Positions 1 through 12,076 of a stretch of 64,000 bases of DNA are shown piece after piece; the first letter of the stretch is position 1, and each line of letters starts with the position of its first letter. Source of the stretch: Diphasiastrum complanatum (lineage: Eukaryota > Streptophyta > Lycopodiopsida > Lycopodiales > Lycopodiaceae). The notes below the pieces were generated by a model. It saw nothing but the letters and a program-made list of their open reading frames with translations. It searched no databases and had not been told where the DNA came from. Both the position numbers and the translations under genes were made by a program. Location: NCBI GenBank assembly GCA_029204225.1, contig CM055092.1:71664395-71728394 (forward strand), in the 5' to 3' direction.

Positions 1-2700
1 AACATGAAATGTGCAAACATGCACATTCTGAAATGGAATTGGCAAAGTTGGTTTTCAATTTGCATCCCTTCTCTCTTGAAATTCTTGTACTCCTTGGTGG
101 GGGGGATGGGGTAGCTAGACAATAGTGCCTCCAATTACACATAGAAATGTACCCAAAATAAAAAGGTGGCATATGAAATCCTCTTCATTCCAATAGGAAT
201 ATTCAAATACTTCACACAACCATCAAGAAGCTTTGTCGTCATAATCGTCGCCTCAACTATGTATATAATTGAAACCATGTGCACAACCCCTTTCTTCCCT
301 TAGTTCAGATATTGCTTGGGCCAAAGCCCACCACCCAGATCTGGTATTGGCCCAGGCATATGATTGTATATGAATGTTATGTCTAGGAAAAAGAGATTTG
401 AATATTGCCTATGGAATCGAAACTAAGAATAAAATTGGTCCATAAGATCATAAATTATAAGGTAATTATTTTTTATGGTGATTAGTCAAAGCAAAGTCTA
501 CAACCTCCATCTTTCTTCCATCCAATATAATTCGAGAACTAGAGACCTACTACAATTCTTCCAATCATTTTTTAATCTCCTCATTTTCCATTGTAGTCAT
601 CCTATGTAGGGACCTATTTGGCAATGCCAAATTTGGGACTAAGGCATGCTCTATCCCCCTAGATAGAGACGATGATGATTGCTTTTGGGAAGCCTATATT
701 ATTTAGATTGATTTTGTCATATAGCTCTAAGAGTTGTCTTCTTCAACGTGTCTCAAAATAACTAAACTGTACTTTTGATTCTACCGATTATCTTGGAGCA
801 CTGCTGAGAAGAAATCAAGAGAGTACTAGCTAGCTCTTGATACTTTGGATTGGAAAACATGCCTTTTTTTTTTTTTCCTTTAGTACGAAGAGACCAAAAC
901 AAACCTTGACTTTTCTCCGAGTAATGAATAAGCCTATGCTACCTTTGGAAGACCATCAAAATAACTAATGGATTCGTCCTACACTTCACCAAACATTTTG
1001 GTGTCCTCTTCTTTGGCTATGAAAGTTTTCTTGGGGCTTTGATAAATTAGATTTGTTTTGGTCAAGCTTCTAAGCATACTTCGTTTCAATCTGTTTTGCC
1101 ATGAGAAACTTGTCTAATCCTTTGATCTCGAAGGGGATCTAACTCGATTATCATGGGAAAAGTAACCCACACTCAAACTTCTTTTGTATTTCAACTTTGA
1201 TGTGGAGCCTTTGAAAAAATTCGTGATATTTCTTTGTTTTATCTTGATAAAAACATTCATGGTATTTTTTAATCTTGAATGGATTGATTTTCGGTCTTGA
1301 CAAAAGATTCATGGCATTAAGACACCCCGTTCACCATATATTGCCGCACAATTTGCCAATCTTGAATAAACTTCTCTTTTCATCCAAGTATGAATCATTT
1401 TTTGGGTTGTTCAAGAATCTAATCTTATGTGGTGATATGTTCAACCAGACCTCGGGATACCTTTTTGTGATCAGAATCTCAACAAAGAGTGTTGTCATGT
1501 CCTTTGTCAACTTATTCAAGTAAAATATAGCTCATCTTGTTTGGCAAGAAGGGGGGTTGTTTTTTATCATGGTTTCTTCACCCAAGTTTCCATTTCAAGA
1601 GTTGACCCACATCGAAAGCAAGGGGGTCCAATGTTGTGTCCACCTCGAAGACTTTTTCAAGTTAAAAAATCTCACTTGTGAGGATTGAGTTGAAACTGGT
1701 TCATGGCCTTATGCAATTCTCAGCCAAGTCCGGAGTTGCTTTGTAATGAGACACCAGAGGCTTCATCTATCGCAATAGCCTTCCCTAGTAATTTGAGCAT
1801 GTTGATCTACTCAGTCATAGCATGCATCGAGGCTTTACATGAGTCCCATACATTTTGAGCTTCATTAAGTATATTATGCATTGCTTCCAACTCCACAATT
1901 CTTGCCTCCATGTTGGCAACTAGATCAGTCACTTCAACTTATAAGGCAATTTTAAGACCTCCAATCAGACATCAGGACACTAATAGAAGACAAATCCTCG
2001 ACTTGGAACTTAAAAGGTTGAAGAAGATGGATATATACAATAATGCAAAAACGATGGGCAATCCCCTAAGAGGACATGAGCTACCTAAACTCTAGTATCA
2101 TTAATGTGTCATGAATGTCTAATGAAATGAGACCTTAATGCCCTACTTGCAATTGATTATAGAAGAAAGGCTCCAAATTATGCCCTTCTGCTAAATATTT
2201 CATATGTGTCTGAAGGGTATCATGTTTGTGAGGTGGGGTACACCAATGTCACATGTAATGTTGCATTTGCATTTCCATACGTTTATACCATAGATGCAGC
2301 CAGCGTTCCAAAACATGACGCAGAACCCCTTTTACCAGATCACTTTTCTTTTTCATTTTCTTTTTGGGTTTTTCTGACTTTTGATCTGGAAATCTCTATC
2401 AAGGTTTCTTGGATCACTGTTTCTCTTTGTTTTTTGTTTTATTTTTCTTAGTTTTATTGTTAAAAATTGCGATCTGAAACGCAGATCACCAGATTGCAAT
2501 CTGCCACGTCTATGATTTATACCGACATACTTAAGTTTCTATCACTTTGCATGCACTAGAGAGGACACTTGTTCATTATGAAAGATAGCACTAAAAGAGT
2601 AAATCCCGTAGCATGAAAACCTTAGTTCCTCATGTAACCCTACAAAGAGTTACATAAAAGTAGTCCAAATACAGCAACAACTTTCAAAATTAATAAATGA
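1..2700. other. Intergenic DNA, no gene recognised
   Basis: The stretch is AT-rich, with stops in all frames and only short chance reading frames. Read on the minus strand, about 1700-1920 gives a helical, glutamate-rich run with two in-frame stops (it begins VANMEARIVELEAMHN). This loosely resembles the coiled-coil part of plant retroelement Gag proteins, but no zinc knuckle or enzymatic domain follows, so I do not call an element. A short poly-T run lies near 866-878. Confidence 0.5.
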
Positions 2701-2711
2701 CTTATGTCATT

Positions 2712-2893
2712 TTGTGTGATGAGAAATCCTTGTTAGAAAATTCAATTTACACCACGACCCTTTGGAAGTACATAGAAGTTGTGTAACTATCGGCAAAGTA
2801 TATTGTGTGATCAGAGATCCTTGTTAACAAAATCCGATTTACACCACGTCCCTTTGAAAGTAAATAGAAGTTGTATAACTATCAGCAAAAAGC
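2712..2893. repeat. Tandem dimer, 91-bp period
   Basis: Two consecutive units of about 91 bp start at 2712 and 2803. Both begin TTGTGTGAT and continue through a shared ATCCTTGTTA, a TTTACACCACG block and AGAAGTTGT-TAACTATC. They differ by roughly one base in ten. No reading frame spans them. This is a local duplication of unknown origin. Confidence 0.8.
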
Positions 2894-4133
2894 AAGTATC
2901 TCGTCCATGATAAGGATGTATCTATCCAAGAAATATTAAGCTGCTGAATTCAACTTTCTGATTGGTAGACAAGCAAACGCTTGAATGTGCTCTTCTAACA
3001 CCTCTCATGCATAAGTAGACGGAATTGTTGCAAGCATCCATAATACTTAGTACATGTAAGTACACTTCATATACCTGCGGATAACATATCAGGTTTCTGC
3101 AGGATGTAGTCTGCGACTCCACAGAATTGAGACACTGAAAGGTTCCAAGGAACTAGGCGAAGAATAAAATGTATGAATTGTAGCATTGACAAATACATGA
3201 TTAATTTCTATTCTGCTGTATATTTTGTAATGTACGGGTACGGGCAAACTCTGCAAACTCTGTCATACCTAGAGTCGTGGCTGTACAAAACATAGGGAAG
3301 TATGCTTGCAACATTAATGAACAGGGACATTCTAATTTAAGGAAATCGTATTGGTTGCAATTTGCATGATATCGTGCATTCTCAAATGTTGAAGAATGCA
3401 AAATTAGCTTCTGAATTTGTGATCGCATAGGGGGAACTTTGAACAAGTGATTATTCTCTATGAGGCCTCCATATAATGGTCTAGATTCATAGAGCACAAC
3501 ACTCTTATAGAGAGGCAGTTCGTCTGCAAATTTTGTTGGCAGACACAGTGTTCTGCCACCATCAGATTATTGCAATGGTGAAGCAAGCAGGGGGGATATT
3601 CAGGAGAAAAAAAGTTGAGATAGCTTGAAAAGCAAAAGGTGCCTGTAAGGAGAACTAAGTCCGTGACATGAAAGCAACAGATGAGAAAGACTAGACTTCT
3701 AGTCGACTATAAAGCCACTAGCTTGATGGTCCACTCGATGTAATTTGTGCAGCTCTTCTGCTGGCAAGCAAACTGGAGCACAGTTGACCGAGGTATCACT
3801 GCAGTAACGAATAGGAAAAGCAAGCATATTGATGTTTGCAAGTATTTCATGTTGCTGCATTGGACAGGCAAGCAAGATGGAAACCCTTGCCAAAAAGTCC
3901 AATTTGACATTGGATACAGATGTTTGAAGGATGCAAACAACAAAGCGCATACATAGCATTCAAAAAAGGATTATGTAGCCAATACATCTCATAAGATCTT
4001 CAAATCAAATGGAAATGATTGAACTGGCTGCAAAGAAACTCTTAAGCTACTTGCATGAAATCCTCAACCACAAAAGTTTTGAGACTTTGAACTCCCCAAG
4101 GAAACAAGAGTCTAAAAACAATGTACTGGGTTT
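2894..4133. other. Sequence downstream of the methyltransferase gene
   Basis: No coding region is supported here. The part next to 4134 probably contains the 3' untranslated region and polyadenylation site of the minus-strand methyltransferase gene. I could not fix that site. Confidence 0.4.
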
Positions 4134-5476
4134 CTAAGGCTTTTCCCGGCTCATTAAGCGATATACAACAGTGCCTTTCCGACTTTCTGCTGTAGCAGGA
4201 TATTTGTGAGCGGCTTGCACGTCAAAGTACTTTGATGCCATCCTAAAGAATTGAGCATCCTTCTTCCACCTCCTGACATGAGCAAGCAGAATGAATGGCC
4301 GAAGACCGTTAGAGACTGTGGACACATCCTCCATAGAAGTGGTTCGCTGAACTCCATTCACAAGCTTCTGAGAACCAGTGCTCTCAACAAGCCATTTCAA
4401 TGTCTTCAAAAGCGGATCGAAGAGAGTGTCATAATACACAACATCAGAAGCGAGAACAATGTCAAAACTTCCAAGTTTTTCAACATCTTCCCTAATGCCC
4501 CACCTCAACGTCTCGGTAACTATTACACCACCAAATGCTTCAATCTGTTTCAAGTTAACACCTACATTGTGCCTAAGATTAGGAACAACATGCTCCAGGT
4601 CAGTCAGAACTACTTCTCCACCAAGGAAAGCGGCCACCAGACCAACTAAGCCAGTTCCAGATCCCAGCTCCAACACTCTAAGCCTTCTTCTAGGCGCAAT
4701 GCTTCTCTCTGCGCATCCATTCAGGTGACTTTCGAGCTCTATGACAGAAATAGAGCCGAAGATTGATCAGAGCATGTCATCCATTAAGACTAATCTAGCA
4801 AAAATTCTACCAAGATCTGCTAATGCAACACATTTCTAAGTTACAAATTTAGAATTGATTTCGAGCTATTTGATTTCTTCTTACATTGCCGAAGGTTGAT
4901 CAGTGCATGTCCTTCCCTTGCCCTAATTTGTATTGATTGCATTGTTGCTCCTTTGAGTGGAGAGATTATTCTACCAAAATTTATTTATTTAAGGTTAGAG
5001 ATTGTTTCAGAGCTATCCTTACCTGTTTCTTCTTTCAAAAGAAGTTTATTCTTACCATCTGTGATGCCTGTCGGACCTTCCACAGAGAGCCGAGGCTGCT
5101 GCTGCTCAGTGACAAGACAAGGAATCCACATACCAGCATTCGCGTAAATTTCCTCCAGATACCAGCAAAGGGCGGAGGCTGCAGGCCACAACTGAAAGGA
5201 AAGACCTCTACCCGGAAACTGGCGGATCAAGACCTGTGTTGGAACTTTCCCCTTCCTCATTGTCAGCATCTCATAAACAAAATCCTTCGCTCCCGACTCG
5301 CTGTGCACAGAAAGTTGATCGTCTTGCTCTTGTTCTTGTTCTTGTTTTTGTTGCTGCCGCTCTTCTTCCTCTTCGAAAAACCATCCCTGGATCATCACGG
5401 TCATCGTCTCCAGGGCTTCCTTTTGAGCTGCATCTTCATCTTCCCCCGTCTTCAATCCATCGCTCCCATCCATCAT
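4134..5476 (-). CDS. Protein N-lysine methyltransferase, METTL21/FAM86 type, two exons
   Basis: Model: complement(join(4134..4738, 5023..5476)), 352 residues. Exon 1 ends at a CAG|GTAAGG donor. Exon 2 starts after a TCATAG acceptor, and the split codon restores the frame. The start is an ATG at 5476 in a good plant context (AAAACATGATGG). Residues 1-100 are acidic and glutamine-rich; QLWPAA (in exon 1) matches the usual WPA segment before the SAM fold. In exon 2, SAM motif I is LELGSGTGLVG (174-184). LTDLEHVVPNL (196 on) is the acidic loop that binds the SAM ribose. SDVVYYDTLFDPLL (249 on) corresponds to the family's post-II (D/E)xxY region, and RRWKKD (307 on) is typical of plant Methyltransf_16 proteins. 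The fold transfers methyl from SAM to lysine on proteins, usually cytosolic. The substrate cannot be read from the sequence. Nothing looks broken, and exon 2 runs in one frame to TAG. Confidence 0.82.
4739..5022 (-). other. Intron of the methyltransferase gene
   Basis: A 284-bp phase 1 intron with a consensus GTAAGG donor and a TAG acceptor. It is clearly more AT-rich than the flanking exons. Translation through it meets stops shortly after the donor, which supports splicing. Confidence 0.75.
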
Positions 5477-5793
5477 GTTTTTCTGTTTTAGGGTTCCTTG
5501 TCCTTTCAATGGAAAAGATTGCTTTTTGATGTCATTTTCATGTACCTAATCTTATCTATTCCTCCATTCGAACTAAGGAGTCCCTTGAAAAAGTAATCAT
5601 ACCTTGTGACTATTATGCCCATTATTTAATAATGAACAAATTAAAAAGCAGAATATATATGTACTTTTTTTTAAATGAAGGTGCTGTGCTTTCTACCCTG
5701 CGCGTCCTGTACAACTACCACGTGGCACGTCCGAAGTGGTCAATCTGCTTATTATGCTTCATAATGTACATGTGAAAAAAGTCAACGTACCCA

Positions 5794-5940
5794 TTACGCA
5801 ATGGAATGTGCCGGGCAGAGGACATTCTGCCCGATTCGACTTTCCAAAAAAATTTAGGCTCGGCCCCTCCGAGCCTCGCCTTAAAAATTCTAGAGATACA
5901 GGCAGAATGTCCTCTGCCCGACAACTTCCATAATACGTAA
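5794..5940. mobile_element. Fold-back / MITE-like element with ~45-bp inverted termini
   Basis: The two ends are reverse complements over about 45 bp. They share TTACG, ATGGAA and the core CGGGCAGAGGACATTCTGCC. Each end contains its own smaller inverted repeat (GGGCAGA...TCTGCCC), and the centre holds a GC-rich hairpin (AGGCTCGG, 5-base loop, CCGAGCCT). The whole 147 bp could fold on itself. There is no coding capacity. I could not identify a clear target duplication, so class and exact ends are uncertain. Confidence 0.75.
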
Positions 5941-7563
5941 GTGTTTGGAAAAGCCGCCGAAGTATAGAAATGGAACTGACATCTTTTCTCAAAAACTGGC
6001 ATCATGGAAATCTTGAAGGTTTTTCAAATAGGCAAAGAAACCCTAACTTTTATGAGTAATAGTCTATAAAAAATTGACAAGCTTAAAAAATGTAGGTTTT
6101 TTGAGGATAACTCAACAAAGATATTCTGAGCACAGCCTTGAAGTGGCCTTCCCTATGAGAGTGGAGTATGCAAGGCCTTCTCCACTTCTAATGTAACTCT
6201 GGGGGCCTTGCTCGATGGAGCTTTAAGGCATGCACTGGCAATGTGCGTGCCTTTCAGCCCAGCACAGTAGTGGTGCCACTGTCCGGGCCCTGCCCATGCA
6301 GATATGGGATTCAGAAAAAATCTCCCAAGCACCAACGCCCTCTCCCACGTGCTGGCGGGACCGGTTTTGGGCACCCTGGGAATATCGGACACCAGTGCAC
6401 TCTCTCCTATGCAACACCAACGGGACCTTTTTCGGTGCTCCAATGCCAATTTTCCAAACACCTCAAAATTCCCAAGCACCTACGCGTGCTCCCGCCCTCA
6501 CATGAGGTAACGTCCCAATTTGAACCTATATCAGTCAGCGATTTCTTTTTGAATTGCTTATGGGATATAGTTTTGGCTGTCCGAAGAGCCACATCATTAG
6601 GCAGCCATAAATGTATGGCTGAGCCCAAACTGGTGCGTGAGCCTTAGATACAAGGGGCCTGGCCTTTGAAGATGACGCCCATAGATGAGTGAGGGAATTA
6701 GCAAATGTCGTTCCATGCACTCCCGACGTTCTCTCAACTCATTATAGGGTGAGCGAGTTTGTACGATATTTTTAAATATGATCTCCTCAAGAACCTAGAT
6801 CGAACACTTCACCCATTCTGCAGATGTCTATGTGCTAGCACAACTATGATTTCACAAAAAGTTTTTCATTCTCTTCCTCTCATGCTAGGGCAAGCTAATA
6901 AGTACACCAAAACACTAGGTGATCGGCTATTGGCAGCCAAGCTTGAGCTATAGCAATGAAGAGATACTGAGCTTTTGACTTGTGCGATGCAAAACCCTAA
7001 TGCCCTTCTATCTAGAGGAAAGGGCACTTCAAGCCATTATTTGAATTGGGTAAGAAAGCCTCAGCTATTATTGGGTATGAGACAACGGACTGTCAGATTA
7101 AGTAAGCCCAAGTTTATTTTATGGTTCCATGCCTATTTCCCATTTTAGCAATGCTTTTGAATTTTCCGTTTATATTACAGTGTGCATGAGTGCGCTTTGA
7201 CGACCCGTTTCTAGACGGAAGCAGGTTGTTAGTGATAGATAATCATGGAACAATATGCCATTTATTCCAGCATGTATTTAGCAGCAGGACGACCTATAAG
7301 GAGGAGGAATTTGCTACCAAAATCTCTAAGAAACGTGAAGGGAAAGCCGAGAAGTCTGATTTCTTGACAGCTAGGGTTTGAAGAGAGAAAATCATCATTA
7401 TCTCTCTACAGAGGATGTTTTTTTTTTGGAGCTACGAATCCACAGTCCTGGGTGCCCTAGCAGTATCCAATTGTTGTTAAATGGCCATGGACAGTGGTAC
7501 CATAGGCAACGTGTTGGATTGATCTAAAGGGAGGCGGCCTCTAACCCTAGGAGGGCCACCGTA

Positions 7564-7565
<2 letters not shown>
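5941..7565. other. Intergenic DNA, no gene recognised
   Basis: About 1.6 kb with several short overlapping frames on both strands at 6150-6650. That part is less AT-rich, but none of the frames shows a recognisable domain or has splice support. I see no RNA gene or transposon protein here. Confidence 0.4.

Positions 7566-7632
<67 letters not shown>
7566..7632. repeat. (AG)n microsatellite
   Basis: An uninterrupted AG dinucleotide run of about 67 bp. Similar, longer runs lie in introns of the peroxidase gene at 55.7 and 56.1 kb. Confidence 0.97.
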
Positions 7633-7634
<2 letters not shown>

Positions 7635-7639
7635 CCTTG

Positions 7640-8245
7640 CTGGCTCGCGCACGGCTAGCTACGCTGCAACTTCTGTGCATTGAAGTGTTTTGTGCACTTG
7701 AAATCCATAAAAGAACTTGAGGAGTTGAAGAGGCCTGAAGCATAAACAACAACACAATTTATTAAAAAAATTCAAGGTGAAAGGAACCCTAAAATTCAAT
7801 TTCACTTGCAAGTGGGTTTTCTTCAAGTTGAATAAATAGTGTATTTTCTTTGGAGGCCCATAATTTTTGGCCTATTACTCCGTTTAAGGCCGTCCAAAAA
7901 TAAAAATACTCTAGATTAAGGGCAAAAAAAGACTATACCCTGCGAGTGCAACTTCTCTCGGGTAAAGTGATTGCTGAATCACAAGGAGAAAGTGCATTAA
8001 GAGACAAACCATATCATGTCAAGGGCAAGGTAGCTAGTGATCCCGCATTGGAGCAATTTTCAAAAATTCCATCGATTTTGGCGAGTTAGGTCAAATCAAG
8101 CGACGGGAGTGCCTAAAACTTTTTTTGTCAAACTTGAAGTTGACTTTTGAGGCTTCTAATTGCTCTATAAGCTCTTCATTTGGCCTCATTAAGGCACTAT
8201 AGGAGCAATTTTTGGCGAAAAGGCTGGATTAAGGGAATCTGTGCT
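7640..8245 (+). mobile_element. Copia leader remnant
   Basis: Non-coding sequence preceding a copia gag. Short blocks and their order resemble the leader of the better-preserved copia B element at about 37.7-38.2 kb, for example a segment on GTGATTGC and GAGAAAGTG. No LTR or primer-binding site was found upstream, so the 5' end is missing or too decayed. Confidence 0.4.
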
Positions 8246-8826
8246 TGGAAAAGCCAATAAATTGGATGGGGTGTCCAACTATAGCATTTGAAAATTCAAA
8301 ATGAAAAGTATTTTGATAAAAAAAGGACCTGTGGAACATCGTCACTGGGGTGGAGCATCACCCAAAGACAACTCCAACTGACATTCGTGCATAAGACAAA
8401 AGGGTGCAAGAGGCCTTATCATTGATAAATTTGTCCGTCAAGGACCATGTCATTGCCCACATTAGTGAATCTATGACAACAAGAGGCACTTGGGAGGCAC
8501 TTAGAACACAATTTCAAATGGCGAACCCCTCTCGAATGATGTTTTTGAGGACCAAACTAATAGGTGTTTGGATGGAGGAAAATGAGGGGATAGGTTCTTA
8601 TTTCCCCGAGATTTAGTAGTTGCGAGACCAGTTGACAAATATTGGTGAACCAATAAGAGATGTAGAGACTATCTGAAAATTTCCAAATGTTTGCAAGCGA
8701 CATTGCTTTGAGGGAGAGGCTACCAACGTTTGAGAATTTTCACAGTATCCTGTTACAAGAAGAACATAGGCGAGAAGTAGTGAAATTTCGACAACCCTCA
8801 TCGGAAGAGCAAGCAATGCTAGCCGA
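8246..8826 (+). pseudogene. gag: Copia gag fragment (frameshifted)
   Basis: Pieces in different frames line up with the Gag of copia B at 38.2-38.8 kb: NKLDGVSNYSI, then EALSLINLSVKDHVIAHI, then NPSRMMFLRTKL, then RDVE. The longest open part is 8404-8616. A frameshift near 8330 and stops at 8614 and beyond make it a pseudogene. It stops abruptly at 8826, where a family L LTR begins. The zinc knuckle and all of pol are absent. Confidence 0.75.
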
Positions 8827-9082
8827 TGTTATGGCCATATTCAGTTAAGGACCTGGAATAGTCCGAATATGGTAGACCGGCCCTCCAGTATTCGAGATTG
8901 TTGGTCATGCCATGATTTAATTCCATGTCAAGACTAGTTTGTGACTAATAACCTTGAGAGGACCCAAACACTCTAATTGAGACATATGGAGTATTGCATG
9001 TCTGTGTGACGGATATAGGCAGGAGGACTGCATGAAGAGGTGTGATCTATTTATAATTGACCTGCATGGGGGTTGCATGGTT
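8827..9082 (+). mobile_element. Partial LTR, family L (5' part)
   Basis: Starts TGTTATGGCC and matches the first ~255 bp of the LTR at 19242-19719 at roughly 90% identity. Shared blocks include ACCGGCCCTCCAGTA, TTTAATTCCATG and GACTGCATGAAGAG. Similarity stops sharply at 9082, so the 3' half of the LTR (including its CA end) is missing. It abuts the broken copia gag directly. Confidence 0.85.
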
Positions 9083-11260
9083 TCTTACAGAATGCCAAAG
9101 GTGCCTAAAAGCAAAGGCACCCTGTAAATCTAATCCTAAGGCTACTCGTAAGAGTGACACACTTTTTGCATTGTCATCACCAACGATCACTTCAGCACTG
9201 ATTGACGTCGCACCCTTTCCATGCTCACCCCATGCAGCTGCGCTAACAGATTGGACAACGACTGCAGCCACCCACGATCTCTTACAGACATCACATCCAC
9301 TCTATACTTTCCACATCTGCACACCTATAGTATAATGTATGTTGGATACCATTTGCGTATTCAGGTTAATGAGTAATGAATGAATGAGTTGATGAGTTGA
9401 TAAATGAGACGAAGTAGATGCCTTGTGCATTGAATCTTGATTGTCAGGAATAAGATTTTATTCCTTTACAGATTGCATAAGCTTCGTAGGGCATGCGGTT
9501 TCGTCCGCTATTGTCTTGTGCTCTACCACATTATTGACATGTATACATGATATACTTAATCTGATACAATTCTTTGTTCTGCGTTCAGATCTATGTTAAT
9601 ATTGCTATGCTTATCATTCATTCTATCTGATCTTTCTGGTTGTTCTTTCTGGTAATAGACGACTAACATTTAGTCTTGTCTTTCACGAATAATTCGCGAC
9701 TAATTATCAGTCAAGCACCGTCTAGCTCTTCGCGAATCATTCGCGACAAATAGTTTGTCTTACTATTTGCGACAAACCATTTTTTGGAGCTTCATTCATT
9801 TATTAAAGTTTGACTACGTAATCAAGAACGGCTGTGATTCCCATCACTACCGTTTTATTCGTTTGAATAGGCATAGTCATGCTTACGGAGAGAGTCGTAT
9901 AGCTCGTTCCACTGCGCACGAACATTTTCTGTTTGAGTTCATTTCTCGTTCGTTTCTTGTTCGAGTTCGTGTCTCGTTCGTGTTCGTCTTACCTCTTTGA
10001 GCTTATTTTTCGTTTCTAACATACGACACCTTTTTCTCAACTCGTTCATCTCCCTCTCTCCAACAAGAAATACTCTCCGAAGAATTCCATATATCATATG
10101 CACATATCAAATGATTCACAAATCATGCATCTTACAAGCAATATAATTTAAAACAAACAGTTGTTGGTGAATTATCTTCACACTTTCCGTTTCACCAATT
10201 AACTTTCCACAGGAGTAACCCAACTACTCAAGTTAATTGATAATGATTCAAAAAGCTCAAATGTCCAGGTGCAGATCTTAATTGTACAAGTACAACACCA
10301 CAATTAGATCCTTATCCAAATCATTGTAACTCATCTACAAATGAATTATATTCCTCATGAGTAAATAACATATATGGAAAATCTCTAAGACTGAGAACAC
10401 ATTCTCTCTCATGAGTTTTCCAATCCAATCTTACCTCTTATCACCAATTTTCTCCCACTTAATCAACCTTTCCCTAATCCCAGTATCCACTAAGATTAGG
10501 TTGATCCAATACAGACATTCCTTGATCAAACTTACTCCTATCCCAAATAACTAGGATTAGTAGCTCTTGATCTTACTTAGTACTACTTAATTCAAATCTC
10601 AAACCACCTCTAGTTCGATATTTTCCCACACAATCCCTAGAAAAATTTCTCTTATCCAATAATTGTGCAATTGATAAATCCTATAATAGAATTTCCTCAT
10701 CACTTTACCCCTCCTCCTTAAAGAAATACCAATTTCTTAAAAATTTGTTAGAGAGATAACACATAAAATATAATCATGAAAAGTCAATAATAAGTGTCTT
10801 CCAAAAATGATTCACCACCATTAGGGATTTGGATGTATATCTCATAATCTCACCAAATACCCTGAAACAATTAACCAATGGATTAACCTGTTAGCATTAC
10901 CATTACTGTAATTACTAACCACTGGTCTACAGAGCACTCTCGCACAAGAAATTCCTTTTGAAATTACTGGTGTCCCATACCATCAACTTTTCCTCCAAGA
11001 AATTTCTTGGCTTCTAGATCTGATCATCGGACAATCAAAAAGATTAACTAGCTATCATATACCCAAATATAGGATCTGATCTTCAACCAATTCCATAAGC
11101 TACTTCAAGCCATCGAATTCACGTATGTTCCTTAAGTAATTCATTGTAGATAAAAATAGCATCTAAGAATACCACTAGGCATTGACCCAGGTATGGACGA
11201 GAAATATTGTTCATATATTGTTGAAACAACACAAGTGTACTCATTACTAAAAGGAAACAT
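9083..11260. other. Unassigned AT-rich DNA
   Basis: No supported gene. A 92-codon open frame at 9057-9335 has no recognisable domain. The part 9640-10010 is rich in short CGAAT/TTCGCGA and GTTCG motifs. From about 10.0 kb to the copia LTR at 11.27 kb the sequence is CT/AT-rich without open frames, similar in character to 15.8-18.0 kb on the other side of the copia element. It may be the internal part of the host element into which that copia inserted. Confidence 0.35.
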
Positions 11261-11269
11261 TAAGAATTC

Positions 11270-11403
11270 AATGATTGAATCATGATTGGTTGATTTGAAT
11301 GAATAAATGTTGATTCTTTCGAATTTGACTTCTCAGCCTTTGTCTATTAAGCTATACACTTTGTTAGTAGAATTGAGACTCGTCTGTTGTCAAGGTGTTC
11401 TAC
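11270..11403 (-). mobile_element. Truncated 3' LTR of the minus-strand copia element
   Basis: On the minus strand it begins TGTAGAACACCTTGAC at 11403. It matches 15660-15812 over about 130 bp (shared blocks ACACTTTGTTAGTAGAATTG and AATCATGATTGGTTG). Left of about 11270 the similarity ends, so only the 5' portion of this LTR copy is recognisable. Confidence 0.7.
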
Positions 11404-11977
11404 AGCTCCCTTTCAAAGTGGGCAGTTGAATTAACCCCAATCTTCTTCGCTGTTTCTCGAACAAAGCTTTACACAATGGCTTTGTAAAGATATCAACTGT
11501 CATTTCCTTAGTAGGTATGAAGACTATCTTCAGTATCTTCTTTTCGACTAAGTCCCGAATCACATGATACTTGATAGCTATGTGTTTCGTTTTCGAATGA
11601 AACACATGATCTTTCGTAAGATAGATTGCTGAAGTGTTATTTATTAGTAAGACATAAGGCTCATAAATATTTTTATCAAATCCTTCCAACATTTGTTTGA
11701 TCCATGTTAGCTCGTTTGCCATCTTAGCTGTTGCTACATATTCAGTCTCACACAAAAATTGAGCTACTGTTGTTTGCTTCTTGCTTATCCAAAGTATGGC
11801 TACGCCAGATGCTAAAGTACAACCTCTTGAAATACTTTTGCTATCATCCTTCATAGATGCCCAGCTTGCGTCACTATAAAATTCGATTCGAAATCTAGCT
11901 TCCTTCGAATAACACAGTCCATAGTCTTTTGATTCTTGGAGATATTGCACCACTCTTTTTGCTAACTTCCAATGCAA
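11390..11977 (-). pseudogene. Copia RNase H domain, minus-strand element
   Basis: A 195-codon open stretch carrying the copia RNase H end of the polyprotein: KRVVQYLQESKDYGLCY, SDASWASMKDDSKSISRG, KQTTVAQFLCETEYVA, NNTSAIYLTKDHVFHSKTKH and the terminal VDIFTKPL. The catalytic aspartate of the SDASWA motif and the glutamate of the ETEY motif are visible. It ends in a stop just inside the 3' LTR. It is separated from RT by a short broken stretch (about 11980-12076). It is probably inactive because other parts of pol are interrupted. Confidence 0.85.
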
Positions 11978-12076
11978 CGATCCCGGGTTTTGATTAAATG
12001 GGCTTAGCCTTTATATAGCAAATGCTATATCAGGTCTAGTGTTGTCTGCAAGATACACCAATGATCCAATCAGCTT

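Noticed and set aside
1700-1920. Minus-strand Gag-like coiled coil (VANMEARIVELEAMHN)
   Set aside because: It is suggestive of a plant retroelement Gag but only ~70 residues with two stops, and no capsid or knuckle motif follows. Not enough to call.
6150-6720. Cluster of overlapping frames on both strands
   Set aside because: All are short and mutually overlapping, as expected from less AT-rich non-coding DNA. No domain or conserved motif.
9057-9335. 92-codon open frame (starts MTCMGVAWFLTECQRC)
   Set aside because: It overlaps the end of a partial LTR, has no domain I recognise, and no splice or start context supports it.
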